Source: Saccoglossus kowalevskii (taxonomy: Eukaryota > Hemichordata > Enteropneusta > Harrimaniidae). Taken from it: a stretch of DNA of 43,410 nucleotides. The stretch's first letter is position 1. Each line of letters begins with the position of its first letter. The notes beneath the pieces are model-generated. The model was not told the DNA's origin and ran no database searches. It was given only the letters and a program-made list of their open reading frames with translations. Positions 10,489 through 21,199 of this stretch are shown here, piece after piece. The position numbers were made by a program, and so were the translations under genes. The DNA lies in the NCBI RefSeq assembly GCF_000003605.2, contig NW_003137825.1, positions 591,357 to 634,766 of the forward strand. The letters run 5' to 3'.

Positions 10489-12214
10489 TTATGTCTGCAG
10501 CATTCTGTCGCACAGCACATCCTTAACATTTCTATCCAAAGCATAAGCTTATTTCTACAGTACCCAAATCTCTATTTTGTGAAGCATTCGTATTATATTA
10601 GCTTATGCTGTAATGGTTGAAATATTCCTTAAAATTTAATAGCACATTATACTAATTTTAAATTCAAGATGTAGACTAAATATTTTTATACGCCAGAGAT
10701 CAATTGAAATAGCCGGTACAAATTTATACCTTGTTCACCTGGGGGTGTTTATCCTTGTCAATCAAACTGCTTCAACTGACAGCAGTTTTAATAAAGCAAT
10801 ATTTTTTTTCAATTTGGTTACAGAATTTGACAAAACCTTGATGAATCATTCCAAGATGAGTTTTATTTCTACACTCTTGTATTAAATGCTACATTTTTTA
10901 ATAAAATTTATGCGATTATAAAAGTGTAGTTGTTATCACTTTGAAAGTACAGAAATTGAATGTGCCATGATTGCATGTATTCACACCACTGGCACAAAGT
11001 GTTCTGGCAGTCATCCACATTACATCTTGCTACAAAATAGTAATGCCCAACTATCGGATACACCAAAATGGCATTACAGAAATTCTAGGATATGGTCATG
11101 TTGAACTTTGAGAGGTTCTTATCGCTTTGCTGTTAGTATAGGCAATTGTCAGTCTCCCATGTCAACCTCTTGGATACAATTACCAGTAACGCTCATGTTG
11201 GGTACAAACGTTCCTCAGATTTAATCATAGAATGACTACTTGAATTGATTTGTTATCCTATTCAAGATTAAATAAATAGCCAATAAGAATTCACTTCACT
11301 CCCATTTTTACCGATCTGTATCATCTAAACAATCTTGTATGCATAGCATTCTTGCTCCGCTATTGTTCGATTTGCGGTCATTATGTACTAAAATCAAGTA
11401 TATAAAAACCTCAAGTTGCTCAGACTGTCGTGTTGTTAATCTGACAGTTTCACATTAGGTCTAAAGATTAGAAGCCAAGAGCAATTGCAATGGTCATTTC
11501 TTGTACAGGAATACCATGTGAATATTTTGTGCAATCCACTTCCAGCTAGGATTGCCTTTATGATATGGCCACCCATTTTTCAGTCTGTTCTCATGAATTG
11601 ACCAAGATGATTACATTCAAACTTAACAGGCAAGTCACACCTGTACTCTAGTTGGGTGGGTAAAATTTGACAATGTTGATTGTTTAAATGGGCAGTTGAA
11701 AGAAATTACTATAAACTGGTTGCTTCAGTATGGTCATTTATTCATGTTACTAAATTCACAAGACGTTCATTACATTTTTTGTTTTACTTCATGCAGAGTC
11801 AAATTTGCTATTCTCATTGTTTTATATTCAAACATGCTTTCTAAATGAAACAAGCCAAGGACCATTTTCTCCAAGGAGGTTTTTTGGTAAAGGAAAACCA
11901 AGTCTGAGGAGCATTTGCAGATCAGCTCCTTGGTAACAAGCAAGTTTCGTGGGTAAGCTGTTAGGTCAGTTAAATGCAATAGTTTTTTTGATATGGAACA
12001 ATAGCAACTTGTAGTGCTTTAATACCAAAACTGTTTTGGGACAAAGATTTATACTGAAATGTTTATGTTGAATAATTACATCTTCATTTTTGTTTGAAAT
12101 GGCAAGCTTCATTGTGGTTTAATATTTTCTAAGCAAGAATGTTCCACAGATTTTAATCAGTTCAAACTGCAGTACAGTGATTCAATGGCAATACTTTCTG
12201 TAAAAGTATTAAAA
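10489..12214. other. 3'UTR and intergenic spacer between convergent genes
   Basis: Contains the 3'UTR of the FG-GAP gene (AATAAA at 10790-10795 and 10910-10915) and then AT-rich spacer up to the probable 3' end of the minus-strand snoRNA host. The two transcription units converge here. I see no coding region or RNA gene in 10950-12200. Confidence 0.6.
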
Positions 12215-12385
12215 CAATCTCGTTTTATAAAATTTTTTATTGGCTATACTGGTACTTGAAAAAAAAAAAAATCAGTAGACATGCTCCTAAGCTGAAAATG
12301 TTCAGTTGTAGCCAAGTTTACCAAGTCTATCTGCACAATCACCAAATCTCAGCAAGGCTCTGCACAAGGCATCAAGATGACAAGT
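12215..12385 (-). ncRNA. Terminal host-gene exon with poly(A) signal
   Basis: Acceptor TTTTGTATTTCAG at 12386-12398 on the minus strand is strong, and AATAAA lies at 12236-12241, so the exon would be about 170 nt. The cleavage point is a guess. A further intron with donor GTAAAC near 12322 is possible. Confidence 0.45.
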
Positions 12386-12460
12386 CTGAAATACAAAACA
12401 TAACAATGCATCAATTGGTGTCAGGCACTATTAAGTTACAGTGCAGAGATTTGCTAGTAT

Positions 12461-12549
12461 TTGTAGTGTCAGTTCTATAATTCAGTTCACTGTGATCAAA
12501 GACACTCACAATAGGTGTCAGAAATAGAAGACATCATCATTCACTACAA
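12461..12549 (-). ncRNA. Box C/D snoRNA candidate, orphan
   Basis: 89 nt on the minus strand with a perfect 8-bp stem TTGTAGTG/CACTACAA, consensus C box ATGATGA (12534-12540) and D box CTGA (12469-12472) against the stem. Two internal CTGA sites (12518-12521 and 12482-12485) could be D'. The guide candidates do not match rRNA or snRNA that I can recall. It ends 75 nt before the acceptor of the terminal exon. Confidence 0.65.
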
Positions 12550-12665
12550 TACCACATGTCAATAAGACTGCATGCATTGTCAAAGTTAAGAACATTTTTA
12601 GACTTGAATACATTCAAGACAAACCGAATCAAAGTTTATACCAAATACTGAAGTCTGAAACTTAC

Positions 12666-12741
12666 CTGGAAATTGGGCATGTGATGTGGCTTTGTTTATC
12701 AGCCACAAGCTGTATACACAAGCGTTTACTCAGGGTGTCAT
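12666..12741 (-). ncRNA. Small host-gene exon
   Basis: 76-nt exon with acceptor TTATTTTTTCAG and donor GTAAGT on the minus strand. I see no C/D snoRNA in the intron upstream (12742-13032). Confidence 0.5.
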
Positions 12742-13032
12742 CTGAAAAAATAATAAATATGTTGAACTTCCATTTTTATGTTTAGTACATACATTGAAAA
12801 GATTAATTACACATTACATGTCCCAAGATTAAGTAAGGATGTTTGTCCATAATAGAACATCTCCAGTTGCAGTCTTGGTTTTTATTTATGCACCAATACT
12901 ACCTAGTCTTCAACTTATGATGAAGGACCACATTACAAATACTGATGCAACTATTATTTTTACACAAAAATGCAAAAGATTTCCCCAAGATTTGAAAATT
13001 TGTATTTTGAACAATAACAAAATCAAACTCAC

Positions 13033-13068
13033 CAGAACTATGGCAGCACTTGGGTCTTGCAAAAACAT
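13033..13068 (-). ncRNA. Small host-gene exon
   Basis: 36-nt exon with acceptor ATTTCATTTCAG and donor GTGAGT on the minus strand, both close to consensus. It could be read in frame with the next exon as a short peptide, but no family is recognisable. Confidence 0.5.
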
Positions 13069-13142
13069 CTGAAATGAAATAGATATTGAAATCATAATTC
13101 CCATTCTAAATTAGGAAGGTGCATTCAAGTTCAGAGTATGAG

Positions 13143-13231
13143 CCAAGTCTCAGATGAGTAAGGAATATTGTCCTCAATTTAAATTCAGTTCTGGATAACT
13201 TGTAAATAATTTTTTTACATCACTGACTTGG
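13143..13231 (-). ncRNA. Box C/D snoRNA candidate, possibly a diverged snR38-like paralogue
   Basis: 89 nt on the minus strand: stem CCAAGTC/GACTTGG, C box GTGATGT (last base off consensus, 13217-13223), D' CTGA (13185-13188) and D CTGA (13150-13153). The D' guide contains AAGTTATCC as in the three snR38-like copies, but the last four bases before D' differ. It could still pair 8 nt with the same 28S loop, or 9 nt with TGGATAACT of 18S. The D-guide target is unknown. It ends 74 nt upstream of exon 13033-13068. Confidence 0.65.
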
Positions 13232-13763
13232 TTCTCTAACCTATCTTGAACAGATCAATGGAATAAGTTATATTCAACTCCCAATTGCACTCCTCATTTA
13301 CCCAGTACTCTATTTGCACAAATACTTGTGTAAATGACATGTGCGACTGGTGAAAAGCCATTTTTAATGATCCAGTGTGCAAACTGTGCTTATGGAGCAA
13401 ATACAGTATTTCCATAACTACTTGGCAACCTAAGTGCACCATCAATGACATTCATATTTTCTGAGCACCCCAGGGTAGCATACACAGTCTATAGTATTGA
13501 GTAAGTAGGTCAATAGAGAAGTGACGAGAAACAGTTGACTTCAAAGCATAATTGCATAAATGAGCAATTTGTAAAATTAAACACAGATGGAACTAAATTT
13601 AATATTTTTGTAACTGAAAATTGCTAAATTAGTCTAGCAGTATCAGGTATCTAACAAGTGATCATTTGAGAAATTTCTAATTCACCAGGAATCCAAAGCT
13701 TACAACAGTTGTCACTTGTAGGAAAATGTTGAGGGGAGGAGATATTGTAGACATTTTATATAC

Positions 13764-13809
13764 CTTCATGTTCATGCCAAGATTGACTGCATTACCACAG
13801 GTTTTTTTT
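13764..13809 (-). ncRNA. Small host-gene exon following snoRNA copy 3
   Basis: 46-nt exon that starts with eight A residues after acceptor TGATGTCTTTCAG and ends at donor GTATAT on the minus strand. In the frame left open by the previous exon it reaches TAA within six codons. Confidence 0.45.
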
Positions 13810-13909
13810 CTGAAAGACATCAAATCACAGAAATGGTGATTTCACAATTATACATACATGTAGATAGTTACAGAAATGATCTCCTTTGCAGGTGATCTTG
13901 AGCTGGGCT

Positions 13910-13991
13910 GTGATATCTCAGTCTGACGTGCTGTCTCAACAATCCTAAGGTTTTCAGACAGGGATAACTTAATTTTCATCACCGATATCAC
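13910..13991 (-). ncRNA. Box C/D snoRNA, snR38/SNORD1-like, copy 3
   Basis: 82 nt on the minus strand: stem GTGATATC/GATATCAC, C box GTGATGA (13976-13982), D' CTGA (13954-13957) and D CTGA (13918-13921). The D' guide (plus-strand 13958-13969 reads ACAGGGATAACT, as in 28S) targets the yeast G2815/human G4362 position. The D guide (plus-strand TCTGACGTGC at 13922-13931) targets the yeast A876 position. It is nearly identical to copy 2, and the 3' end is 100 nt upstream of exon 13764-13809. Confidence 0.9.
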
Positions 13992-14171
13992 ATGATGAAA
14001 TATTTGCATTCAAATTACAATGGTATTACAAACTAACGACTGACTTTGCAGAGCACATGAAGAAGACAAGTTTATGCACAGCAACATCATAGAAAAGCTA
14101 TTTTTATCACATGTGTAAGACAAAATTCAGCTTTGGTTAATCAAGTTAAATTAGCAAATAAATTTAATTAC

Positions 14172-14210
14172 CTTGGACCAGCCAAAGATTTCAATTACAC
14201 CAGGATAAAC
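14172..14210 (-). ncRNA. Small host-gene exon
   Basis: 39-nt exon between acceptor ATCAATTTGCAG and donor GTAATT on the minus strand. It is open in one frame only, and that frame meets TAA at the start of the next exon, which argues for a non-coding host. Confidence 0.45.
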
Positions 14211-14413
14211 CTGCAAATTGATACATTCACAATCATTAGCAATATACTAGTTTATGGTCTCGTTTAGCACAAGACTGCCCCTCAGTGTTCTATTTTCTTC
14301 AGTGTCAAGTTTCCCTGACCTATATAACTAAACGATAATTAGAACTGGATTTTTTTTGGGGCGAGTTTTGTGCCTCCTTACTCAAAAATCTCGGCAGCCA
14401 TTTACATCTTCAG

Positions 14414-14495
14414 TTCAAGTCTCAGTAGATCTCTAGTGGCTTCATTATTATTCAGGCCTATCAACTTTATAATTCATCAACATCATCGACTTGAA
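14414..14495 (-). ncRNA. Box C/D snoRNA candidate, possible 18S guide
   Basis: 82 nt on the minus strand with a perfect 8-bp stem TTCAAGTC/GACTTGAA, C box ATGATGT (last base off consensus, 14480-14486), D' CTGA (14452-14455) and D CTGA (14422-14425) directly against the stem. Positions 2-13 of the D' guide are complementary to CCTATCAACTTT, part of a strongly conserved 18S segment. The predicted target is the A of CCTA, which I do not recognise as a standard methylation site. The D guide has no target I know. It lies in the intron before exon 14172-14210, at an unusually long 203 nt from the acceptor. Confidence 0.65.
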
Positions 14496-15994
14496 ATTGC
14501 AAGGCTGCAGTCCTACTGTCAACACCATTAGCCAAATGACTACAACACAACAAAGAATAAATTTCCTATTTTAGTATTTGCCAACCAGAATATGGCACCA
14601 GACAACTACATTTTTATATTATTGTACCTTCACCAGCCAAGTCTGTACATTTGGCCATAGCCTGTGAACCAATTCCTTGGCAGATCCTGTTCTACAAATG
14701 TTTTAAAGTGCGCCCTCTTTGGCAAGCAGATATCCTGCTTTTTTTTGTTTCAATAAGCACAAGCAATAGATAATCAAATCTACAGACCCGTTGAAAAGTG
14801 TTTACGCATCTCTCATTTGATCGTTAGTGTAATAATTTAGTCTAACATTACACGAGTGCAATCCAAGTACGAGGGAGTATGGGCAGTAATTGATCAGGGC
14901 ATGGAAGGTACTAACTGAAGGAGCCACGACGCCTCTCAGGTGGCCACTTAAGCTTCTTTACAGGCTTGTTTTCTTTTGTTTCAATCCAAGTTAATCCTGA
15001 TGAGGACATTGTCTAGCTCATCTTTGATGTTGATGATGATGATAGTTTGTGATTGTTTACACAAGTAACTAGTTGGCGGAATACGACACAAGTTACCGAT
15101 TTTTAAATGTGACCATAAAATGTATGCGCATTATGAAACTACGGTCATCACACATGCGTACTCCGTTTGTTTAGGTGTGAAAGGTCAAAATACGTATTTC
15201 ACAACCGGAAATTCAACAGATGAACATTTGACTTCACGTATTTCACATGGTTTAATTATTAGCAACTGTAACAAGAACAATATTTTGAGTGTCTACAACG
15301 AAACTCCCAAATATTATCACAGAAAGTGTCAAGGCATGCCCTTCTTTCGATACTATCTTTTCTGGTGGTGTTCGCCGATGCTCGGTGGTCAAAAATTTCA
15401 ATAGTTTCGGGCGTCAAACCCACGCAATAACAATGGTATCTTTAATGTTATATCTGCCAATTTTTCATTAAAGTTCGCCAAAATCTCGGGAAACAGCATT
15501 CAAACTAGACACCATTTTCAGTATTGTACATACGAGGTTCGTCTATCGCTTCCGAACATGCCCCGAATATTACTGAATGCTCGAGATTAGCGCAACCCAT
15601 TGTACGAAGGTGTTAAGAGCTAACGAAAACCAATGTTTGTGAACAAACATTGACAAACGATCATGGGGTAAAGCTAAAATAGCGTTGTGGCTCCTTTTGT
15701 TAGTACCTTCCATGATCATGGCAACCAAGGCATACATTCAAGATCCGAAAATTTCAATCAATTAACTGGGAAAAGATTTAGTTTAAGCACCATAAAAGCA
15801 AGGATGGTAATATTCAAGGCAGTGTTGCTAAATACCAAAACTATAACCTCCACACATTTCACCAAGATCAACGAGTTCATGGAGGTGGCTGTGGTTACAT
15901 TAAAATCAGGTTCACCAAACAATGCATTTGACGCAACAAACTTGAACTTGGTGAAGACGGCCACAATGAAATTTCAACTACCTTGCTGACCCAC

Positions 15995-16044
15995 CTGACA
16001 ATGCAGTTTTCCATATTCACATCTTTGGCTCAAATACTGGCATG
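15995..16044 (-). ncRNA. Small host-gene exon following snoRNA copy 2
   Basis: Acceptor TTTGTTTATTTGCAG then a 50-nt exon and donor GTGGGT. An alternative donor GTAGTT would extend it to 15982 (63 nt). There is no sign of a conserved reading frame. Confidence 0.5.
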
Positions 16045-16113
16045 CTGCAAATAAACAAATGTCTATTACAAAAGTGAGCCTGATAATCACAAACTTGCTA
16101 CAGCTGGCATAAA

Positions 16114-16195
16114 GTGATATCTCAGTCTGACGTGCTGTCTCAACAATCCTAAGGTTTTCAGACAGGGATAACTTTTGTTTCATCACCGATATCAC
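16114..16195 (-). ncRNA. Box C/D snoRNA, snR38/SNORD1-like, copy 2
   Basis: 82 nt on the minus strand with a perfect 8-bp terminal stem GTGATATC/GATATCAC, C box GTGATGA (16080-16086 counted back from 16186), D' CTGA (16158-16161) and D CTGA (16122-16125). The D' guide covers 28S ACAGGGATAACT (12 pairs, yeast G2815/human G4362 site) and the D guide covers TCTGACGTGC (10 pairs, yeast A876 site). It differs from copy 3 at only three positions between the C box and the D' guide, while the flanks are unrelated. The 3' end is 69 nt from the acceptor of exon 15995-16044. Confidence 0.9.
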
Positions 16196-16470
16196 ACTGA
16201 AAGCAGAAGAGTAAAGCTACTTTGCATACATCAAACATTCAAACTACTACAGGTATGCCATAACGGGATAGCATCACATGTTCAGCTGTACTGTTTTTAT
16301 GGAATTATTGGGGGGGGGGGTGCCATATTGCAATTATACACGGAACATTGCCCTGAAATGCCCATATTTCTATACAATAAAACAATTTTGTTGATGCAAC
16401 AATATTTTGAAATGGGATTACTCAATTGCGTTAATTTCTCCCAAGTTTGTGGTTAGCCACAGCCAAGAAG

Positions 16471-16476
16471 TTTATT
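16471..16476 (-). terminator. Candidate DIMT1 poly(A) signal
   Basis: AATAAA on the minus strand, 475 nt after the DIMT1 stop codon and 276 nt before the next snoRNA. Use of this signal would end a DIMT1 mRNA inside the host unit. Skipping the DIMT1 exon, or reading past it, would allow the downstream snoRNAs to be made. Confidence 0.45.
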
Positions 16477-16950
16477 AATGCATATAATATAGTCTTGCAT
16501 ATAAAGTTTGTTATACATGACCAGGATCATTCTAACTAAAAATATGTCATTCAACTCCAAGGACTAAACCCTAAATACTAACACCTTGTCAAGCAAACTT
16601 ACTAAATACATACCTGTAATACAGAATTAAATCTCCATTTCACATCCCAGGAGTGTCTGGTTTTGATTCTGTGATGGGATAAATTACAGCCAATGAAAGG
16701 TTCAATGGAATAGAGACGAAACATTTTTTCAATGTATTATAATTTAGTCGTCAAATCTCGAATTGATTTCAATCACAAAACTGGTACAAATTGAAATATG
16801 GTATGTTAAGCCTAGTCATTACAACAAATAGTTGACAGATTACAAACTTGTTTCGCAACAATCTAATTGTAGAACTTGCATAGCACTGCAAAGTGTTATT
16901 GTTAAGTTCAAACAAGGTTGATCTGGATATTTTCAAGTTCATTTTCTCAT

Positions 16951-17927
<977 letters not shown>

Positions 17928-18010
17928 CTATAATAAATTAAAGAAAAAAATGGCATTGAAATTAACGACTTGTAATCGGCAAAACAAAATATATTCATGG
18001 GAACATGAAT

Positions 18011-18096
18011 GTGATACCTCAGTCTGACGTGCAGTTTCAACAGCAATATGAATATATTTTCAGACAGGGATAACTTTTTTTCATCACTGATATCAC
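18011..18096 (-). ncRNA. Box C/D snoRNA, snR38/SNORD1-like, copy 1 (5'-most)
   Basis: On the minus strand: terminal stem GTGATATC/GGTATCAC (one G-U pair), C box GTGATGA (18081-18087), D' box CTGA (18060-18063), D box CTGA (18019-18022); 86 nt. The D' guide is complementary to ACAGGGATAACT of 28S rRNA (12 pairs). The fifth base from D' selects the middle G of GGG, equal to yeast 25S G2815/human G4362, the site of snR38/SNORD1. The D guide pairs with TCTGACGTGCA of 28S (11 bases) and selects the A equivalent to yeast A876, the snR72 site. It lies in the intron just upstream of the DIMT1 exon, 83 nt before the acceptor. The middle of this copy differs most from the other two. Confidence 0.88.
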
Positions 18097-18210
18097 AATG
18101 ATTACAACCACACAATGAAGAGGTCTTCGTCATAGCAGCCCAACTAATGGCATATAGACAATATCAATAAACTGAAAGGCACAACATGGATACAGCGGCC
18201 AACCACACCC

Positions 18211-18233
18211 ACCAAGTAAAGAAGTGAAAAAGG
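18211..18233 (-). promoter_or_regulatory. Candidate 5'TOP/TCT start site and first exon of the host gene
   Basis: On the minus strand, CCTTTTTC begins at 18233 and is followed by CACTTCTTTACTTG and a donor GTGGGT. A C followed by a pyrimidine run is the form of the TCT initiator and 5'TOP leader used by ribosomal-protein and snoRNA-host genes. It lies about 140 nt upstream of the first snoRNA and about 365 nt upstream of the DIMT1 ATG. The first exon would be only about 20 nt. An upstream alternative near 19100-19200 cannot be excluded. Confidence 0.4.
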
Positions 18234-18250
18234 TGTACTTTTTAATGTTA

Positions 18251-18465
18251 TCAAATTATCGTCTAAAAATATCTAAGATAGACATCTCCTCTTTGGGTAA
18301 CTATTGGGGCAGTTCGTTTTTCTGATATTCTCGTCTAATAATGTCCAAGTTAGACATCTCTGCGAACATTTCATTATTATCCGCTAATATTGGAGAAAAA
18401 CTATCTTCCCAATAGTTGCCCAAACATGGGTGTCTAACTTCGACTTTATTAGATGATAATATCGA
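18251..18465. mobile_element. Foldback element abutting the host-gene promoter
   Basis: Arms of about 55 bp: the left arm near 18255-18309 contains TAGACA and TTTGGGTAACTATTGGGG. The right arm near 18404-18465 contains the complements, including CCCAATAGTTGCCCAAA. An inner copy of the TCGTCTAA/TTAGACATCTC module lies at 18332-18361. There is no coding capacity. If transcription starts at 18233, the element is within 20 bp of the core promoter. Confidence 0.6.
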
Positions 18466-18929
18466 AGAAAAAACTGTATAATAAGAGTTAGTGATGCCAA
18501 CATTTCATTTGATTTTTATTAGACTAATTATCCAATAAAAATTTATATGACATTGTCGCGCCTTCATGATAAAAGCTGGACAATTATACAAGAATTTGAA
18601 AATATAGAACCCCTGGAAATCGCAGATAAATTATGATTGAGTCATGAAAGTCAGACATTTGTCGATGGAAGACGTTTACGGCCTGAAAAACGCAGTAATT
18701 TTCGTCGTCCCCTAAAAATACAATCTAGCCACGTGTTACGCGACACAGAACCTAGCACAATGCACTGAGAAGTTAATGGTAGTTATTTATATTGAAATCC
18801 TCGGCCGAAAAAATGGTTATGATCTTTAGTACATACATTGCGAGTTTGAACTTTTGTCAACGAATAAAACAGTGTCAATAAGCCGGCAACAACTTCATTT
18901 AACTCGGGTCTGAAGAAGACATTCATCTT

Positions 18930-18940
18930 TCTGACACGTG
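18930..18940. promoter_or_regulatory. E-box CACGTG
   Basis: CACGTG at 18935-18940, with a second copy at 18730-18735, both upstream of the DIMT1/snoRNA unit. CACGTG is the canonical Myc/Max and USF site and is common near ribosome-biogenesis genes. Two copies within 210 bp could still be chance. Confidence 0.3.
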
Positions 18941-19162
18941 GCAAAATTTCGTCTTTCAAACTGCATAGTTCATCAAAATGGAAAACAAACACAGTAAGAA
19001 AATTAGTACAAACCTTAAAACCGTAGATATTAACAGCAATTGAAAATATTAGGCTTGAAATGCAATGAAAATTCGTGTCGTGAAAACAGCGCACTTCCAA
19101 CTGCGAGCACATGGTTTAAAATGGCTGTCCTTGATCAGATCGCAAAGCAGCATGGGAGGCAA

Positions 19163-19201
19163 GGACCTTTGACTTATGGATTTGCATAAGGTCAAAGGTT
19201 G
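19163..19201. promoter_or_regulatory. Inverted pair of nuclear-receptor DR1-like sites around an octamer
   Basis: AGGTCAAAGGTTG on the plus strand (19189-19201) and AAGTCAAAGGTCC on the minus strand (19163-19175) both resemble DR1 sites bound by HNF4/RXR/COUP-TF. Between them lies ATTTGCAT (19180-19187), a perfect POU octamer. The arms are palindromic over 14 bp apart from one inserted G. It may be an upstream enhancer or promoter element of the DIMT1/snoRNA locus. Confidence 0.4.
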
Positions 19202-21199
19202 CGAAACCACTTGTTGACACTACAAAAACAGGTGAAGGAAAACATAAAATTTCTGAAATAAATAACTCTAGTTAGATAAATAAATGTATTCTAAAAAAAA
19301 AAATAGGTAACTGGTACACAATTTATTTGGTATCAACAACCAAGTTTAGCAATTTTGATAAGTTTCAGGAAGAAGCAAACAAGGATGGAAATTTCAATTT
19401 CATTCAACTTTTAAATTCATTCTAGCATTAATTGGGTGGGTAATATTTTCATGAAATTAATTAAATAAACATTTTTTTTAAATGAAGAAGTTGTAAAAAT
19501 AGTCTTTATAAAATACTTTCAGCAGACAGAAAATGATTTTCAAAGTGTGATTAAAAGAATTACTTTTCAAATTTTCAATAAACAGGTCAAATTTTTGGAA
19601 CAATATTGTTGTTATTTCAAATATATTTAATCAATATCTTGCTACTCAAGAGATATATAGCTGTGGAACCTCTAATTGAATATGCTGGTCATAAGGTGAT
19701 ATCATTCTGTTGAAAAGCTTACAAAATACAGAAAGCTTACAATATTTACTGTCATCACTTCCACAGATCCATGTTAGGAGCAAACCATTTCAAATTGCAG
19801 GGGGCTAGGAAAATTTAGTGTTATTACTTCGGGATAATATTTCACAATTTATGTATATGTATGGGAGGGGTGCCTAAAATTTACATAAATAGAACAATAG
19901 AAGCCATTGATCTGCATTTGGTAAAAAAAATAAGAAAAAAAGAATTTTGTACAAACATATGTGTTCAAAATGGAACACTTTCTTTCACATCACATGCAGT
20001 AGCAATGCAGCACAAACAGATTCTTGTGAAAGCACACATGAACACCTGTTTTTTCACTGTCATTTCAGGTTAATCATCTTACTAATTAAATATGACTACA
20101 AGCAAGCAAGATGTACATGTTATTACAAGAATACCACAAAGTATAAACTCTGGCAGTAAAGTGATCGCATTGACCAATATTTGGCGATATTAAAGTGAAA
20201 AAAATCTAAATCTAAATCTAAAATGTGGAAAGAGTTCCTATTGTACCCCCACCCCTGACTGTTACTTTAACCCTACATCCACCCACCCCCAATTTAATTG
20301 TATGGGCCTCTCCTAAACACACTTATAGTTTTCTAGAGGAAGCAAATACAATTGAATTGGGGGCTGGAAGTAAAGGTTAAATTTAGGTTTAGGGGTGGAA
20401 CTTTTTCCAAAATTGTTACTTTAATATTCTAAACATTAAAAATTTCAATAAAATTTTGTTTCTACCTGTAACCATTTTCTTTGTTACCACATTATAACTG
20501 TTATCTGCTGTGTCAATTTCCAAAATAATTTACAAGGTTCATGTATCTAAGTATGCTGTCACTTTTCTCAAGCTCTTAGTTAGTTTCATTAATACAATAT
20601 AATGAGAATCAATATTCAAATTTTAAATACACATACTTAAACAGTAAATTGGTAACTATACAACTTCAAAAATACAATTTTCAAAGCAAATGCAATCAAT
20701 AACTGTCAATATTTGAATCCCCTTCAGACTGTGGTCCATTGTCATCACAAATGCTGTGTAAAAGTTGAGAAACAAAATAATTTTCAATTTTCACAATGCC
20801 CATATACAGGCTAGTAACACAGGAAACAGGGTGCTGTTAATAATCAATTTTTTTTGTCATTACAATTTTAGAAATGTATAAAACTGCTGTGATCATTCAT
20901 ATTTATTTCAGAAAACAAAATGCGGCAGTTGACAATAGTCGTTAAACAATGTTGCTTGGCCCAATGACTCATTACTTTTTTAGTAATTGCATTAATGGAC
21001 TAGCTTAATGAGCTCCACAATTAATCACAATTTCAGAAATACTCCAGGTGTGAACAAGTAATAATAGTGTGGAAAGCCTGCCACCCCTCTGTTGAAGTTG
21101 CATATGGAGTAGTCCTGATTAATTGGAACAAAATAGCCTTATTCGTCATCATCACAGAGTTGGGTAGTATCAGTAGTACACACTTTTGATGTTGGTATT
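19202..21199. other. Intergenic spacer between divergent genes
   Basis: AT-rich non-coding sequence between the minus-strand DIMT1/snoRNA unit and the plus-strand Kir gene. Apart from the foldback element at 20227-20408 I see no gene. Short open frames here are A/T-rich and have no recognisable product. Confidence 0.5.
20227..20408. mobile_element. Foldback (MITE-like) element
   Basis: Inverted arms: the left arm 20227-20312 contains GGAAAGAGTTCC, ACCCC and CCCCCAATTTAATTGTA. The right arm 20347-20408 is its reverse complement with few differences (TACAATTGAATTGGGGG to GGAACTTTTTCC). The short central loop is unrelated. Non-coding. Confidence 0.65.

Noticed and set aside
12922-12960. ATGATGA followed by CTGA on the plus strand (possible C/D snoRNA)
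   Set aside because: C and D are only about 25 nt apart, there is no terminal stem, and it is antisense to the host gene.
12839-13072. 77-codon plus-strand ORF and antisense 64-codon ORF
   Set aside because: They cross a well-bordered small minus-strand exon (13033-13068) and intron sequence of the snoRNA host. No protein family is visible.
15687-16195. Plus- and minus-strand ORFs of 68-100 codons around the second snoRNA
   Set aside because: They overlap intron, a 50-nt exon and the snoRNA itself. No homology is recognisable, and the repeat of one segment at 13910 and 18011 is explained by the snoRNA family.
18783-19112. 109-codon minus-strand ORF upstream of the DIMT1/snoRNA unit
   Set aside because: No recognisable domain. 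A possible 53-nt internal intron would destroy the frame, and there is no conserved motif. It could be transcribed leader sequence but is not supported as a protein.
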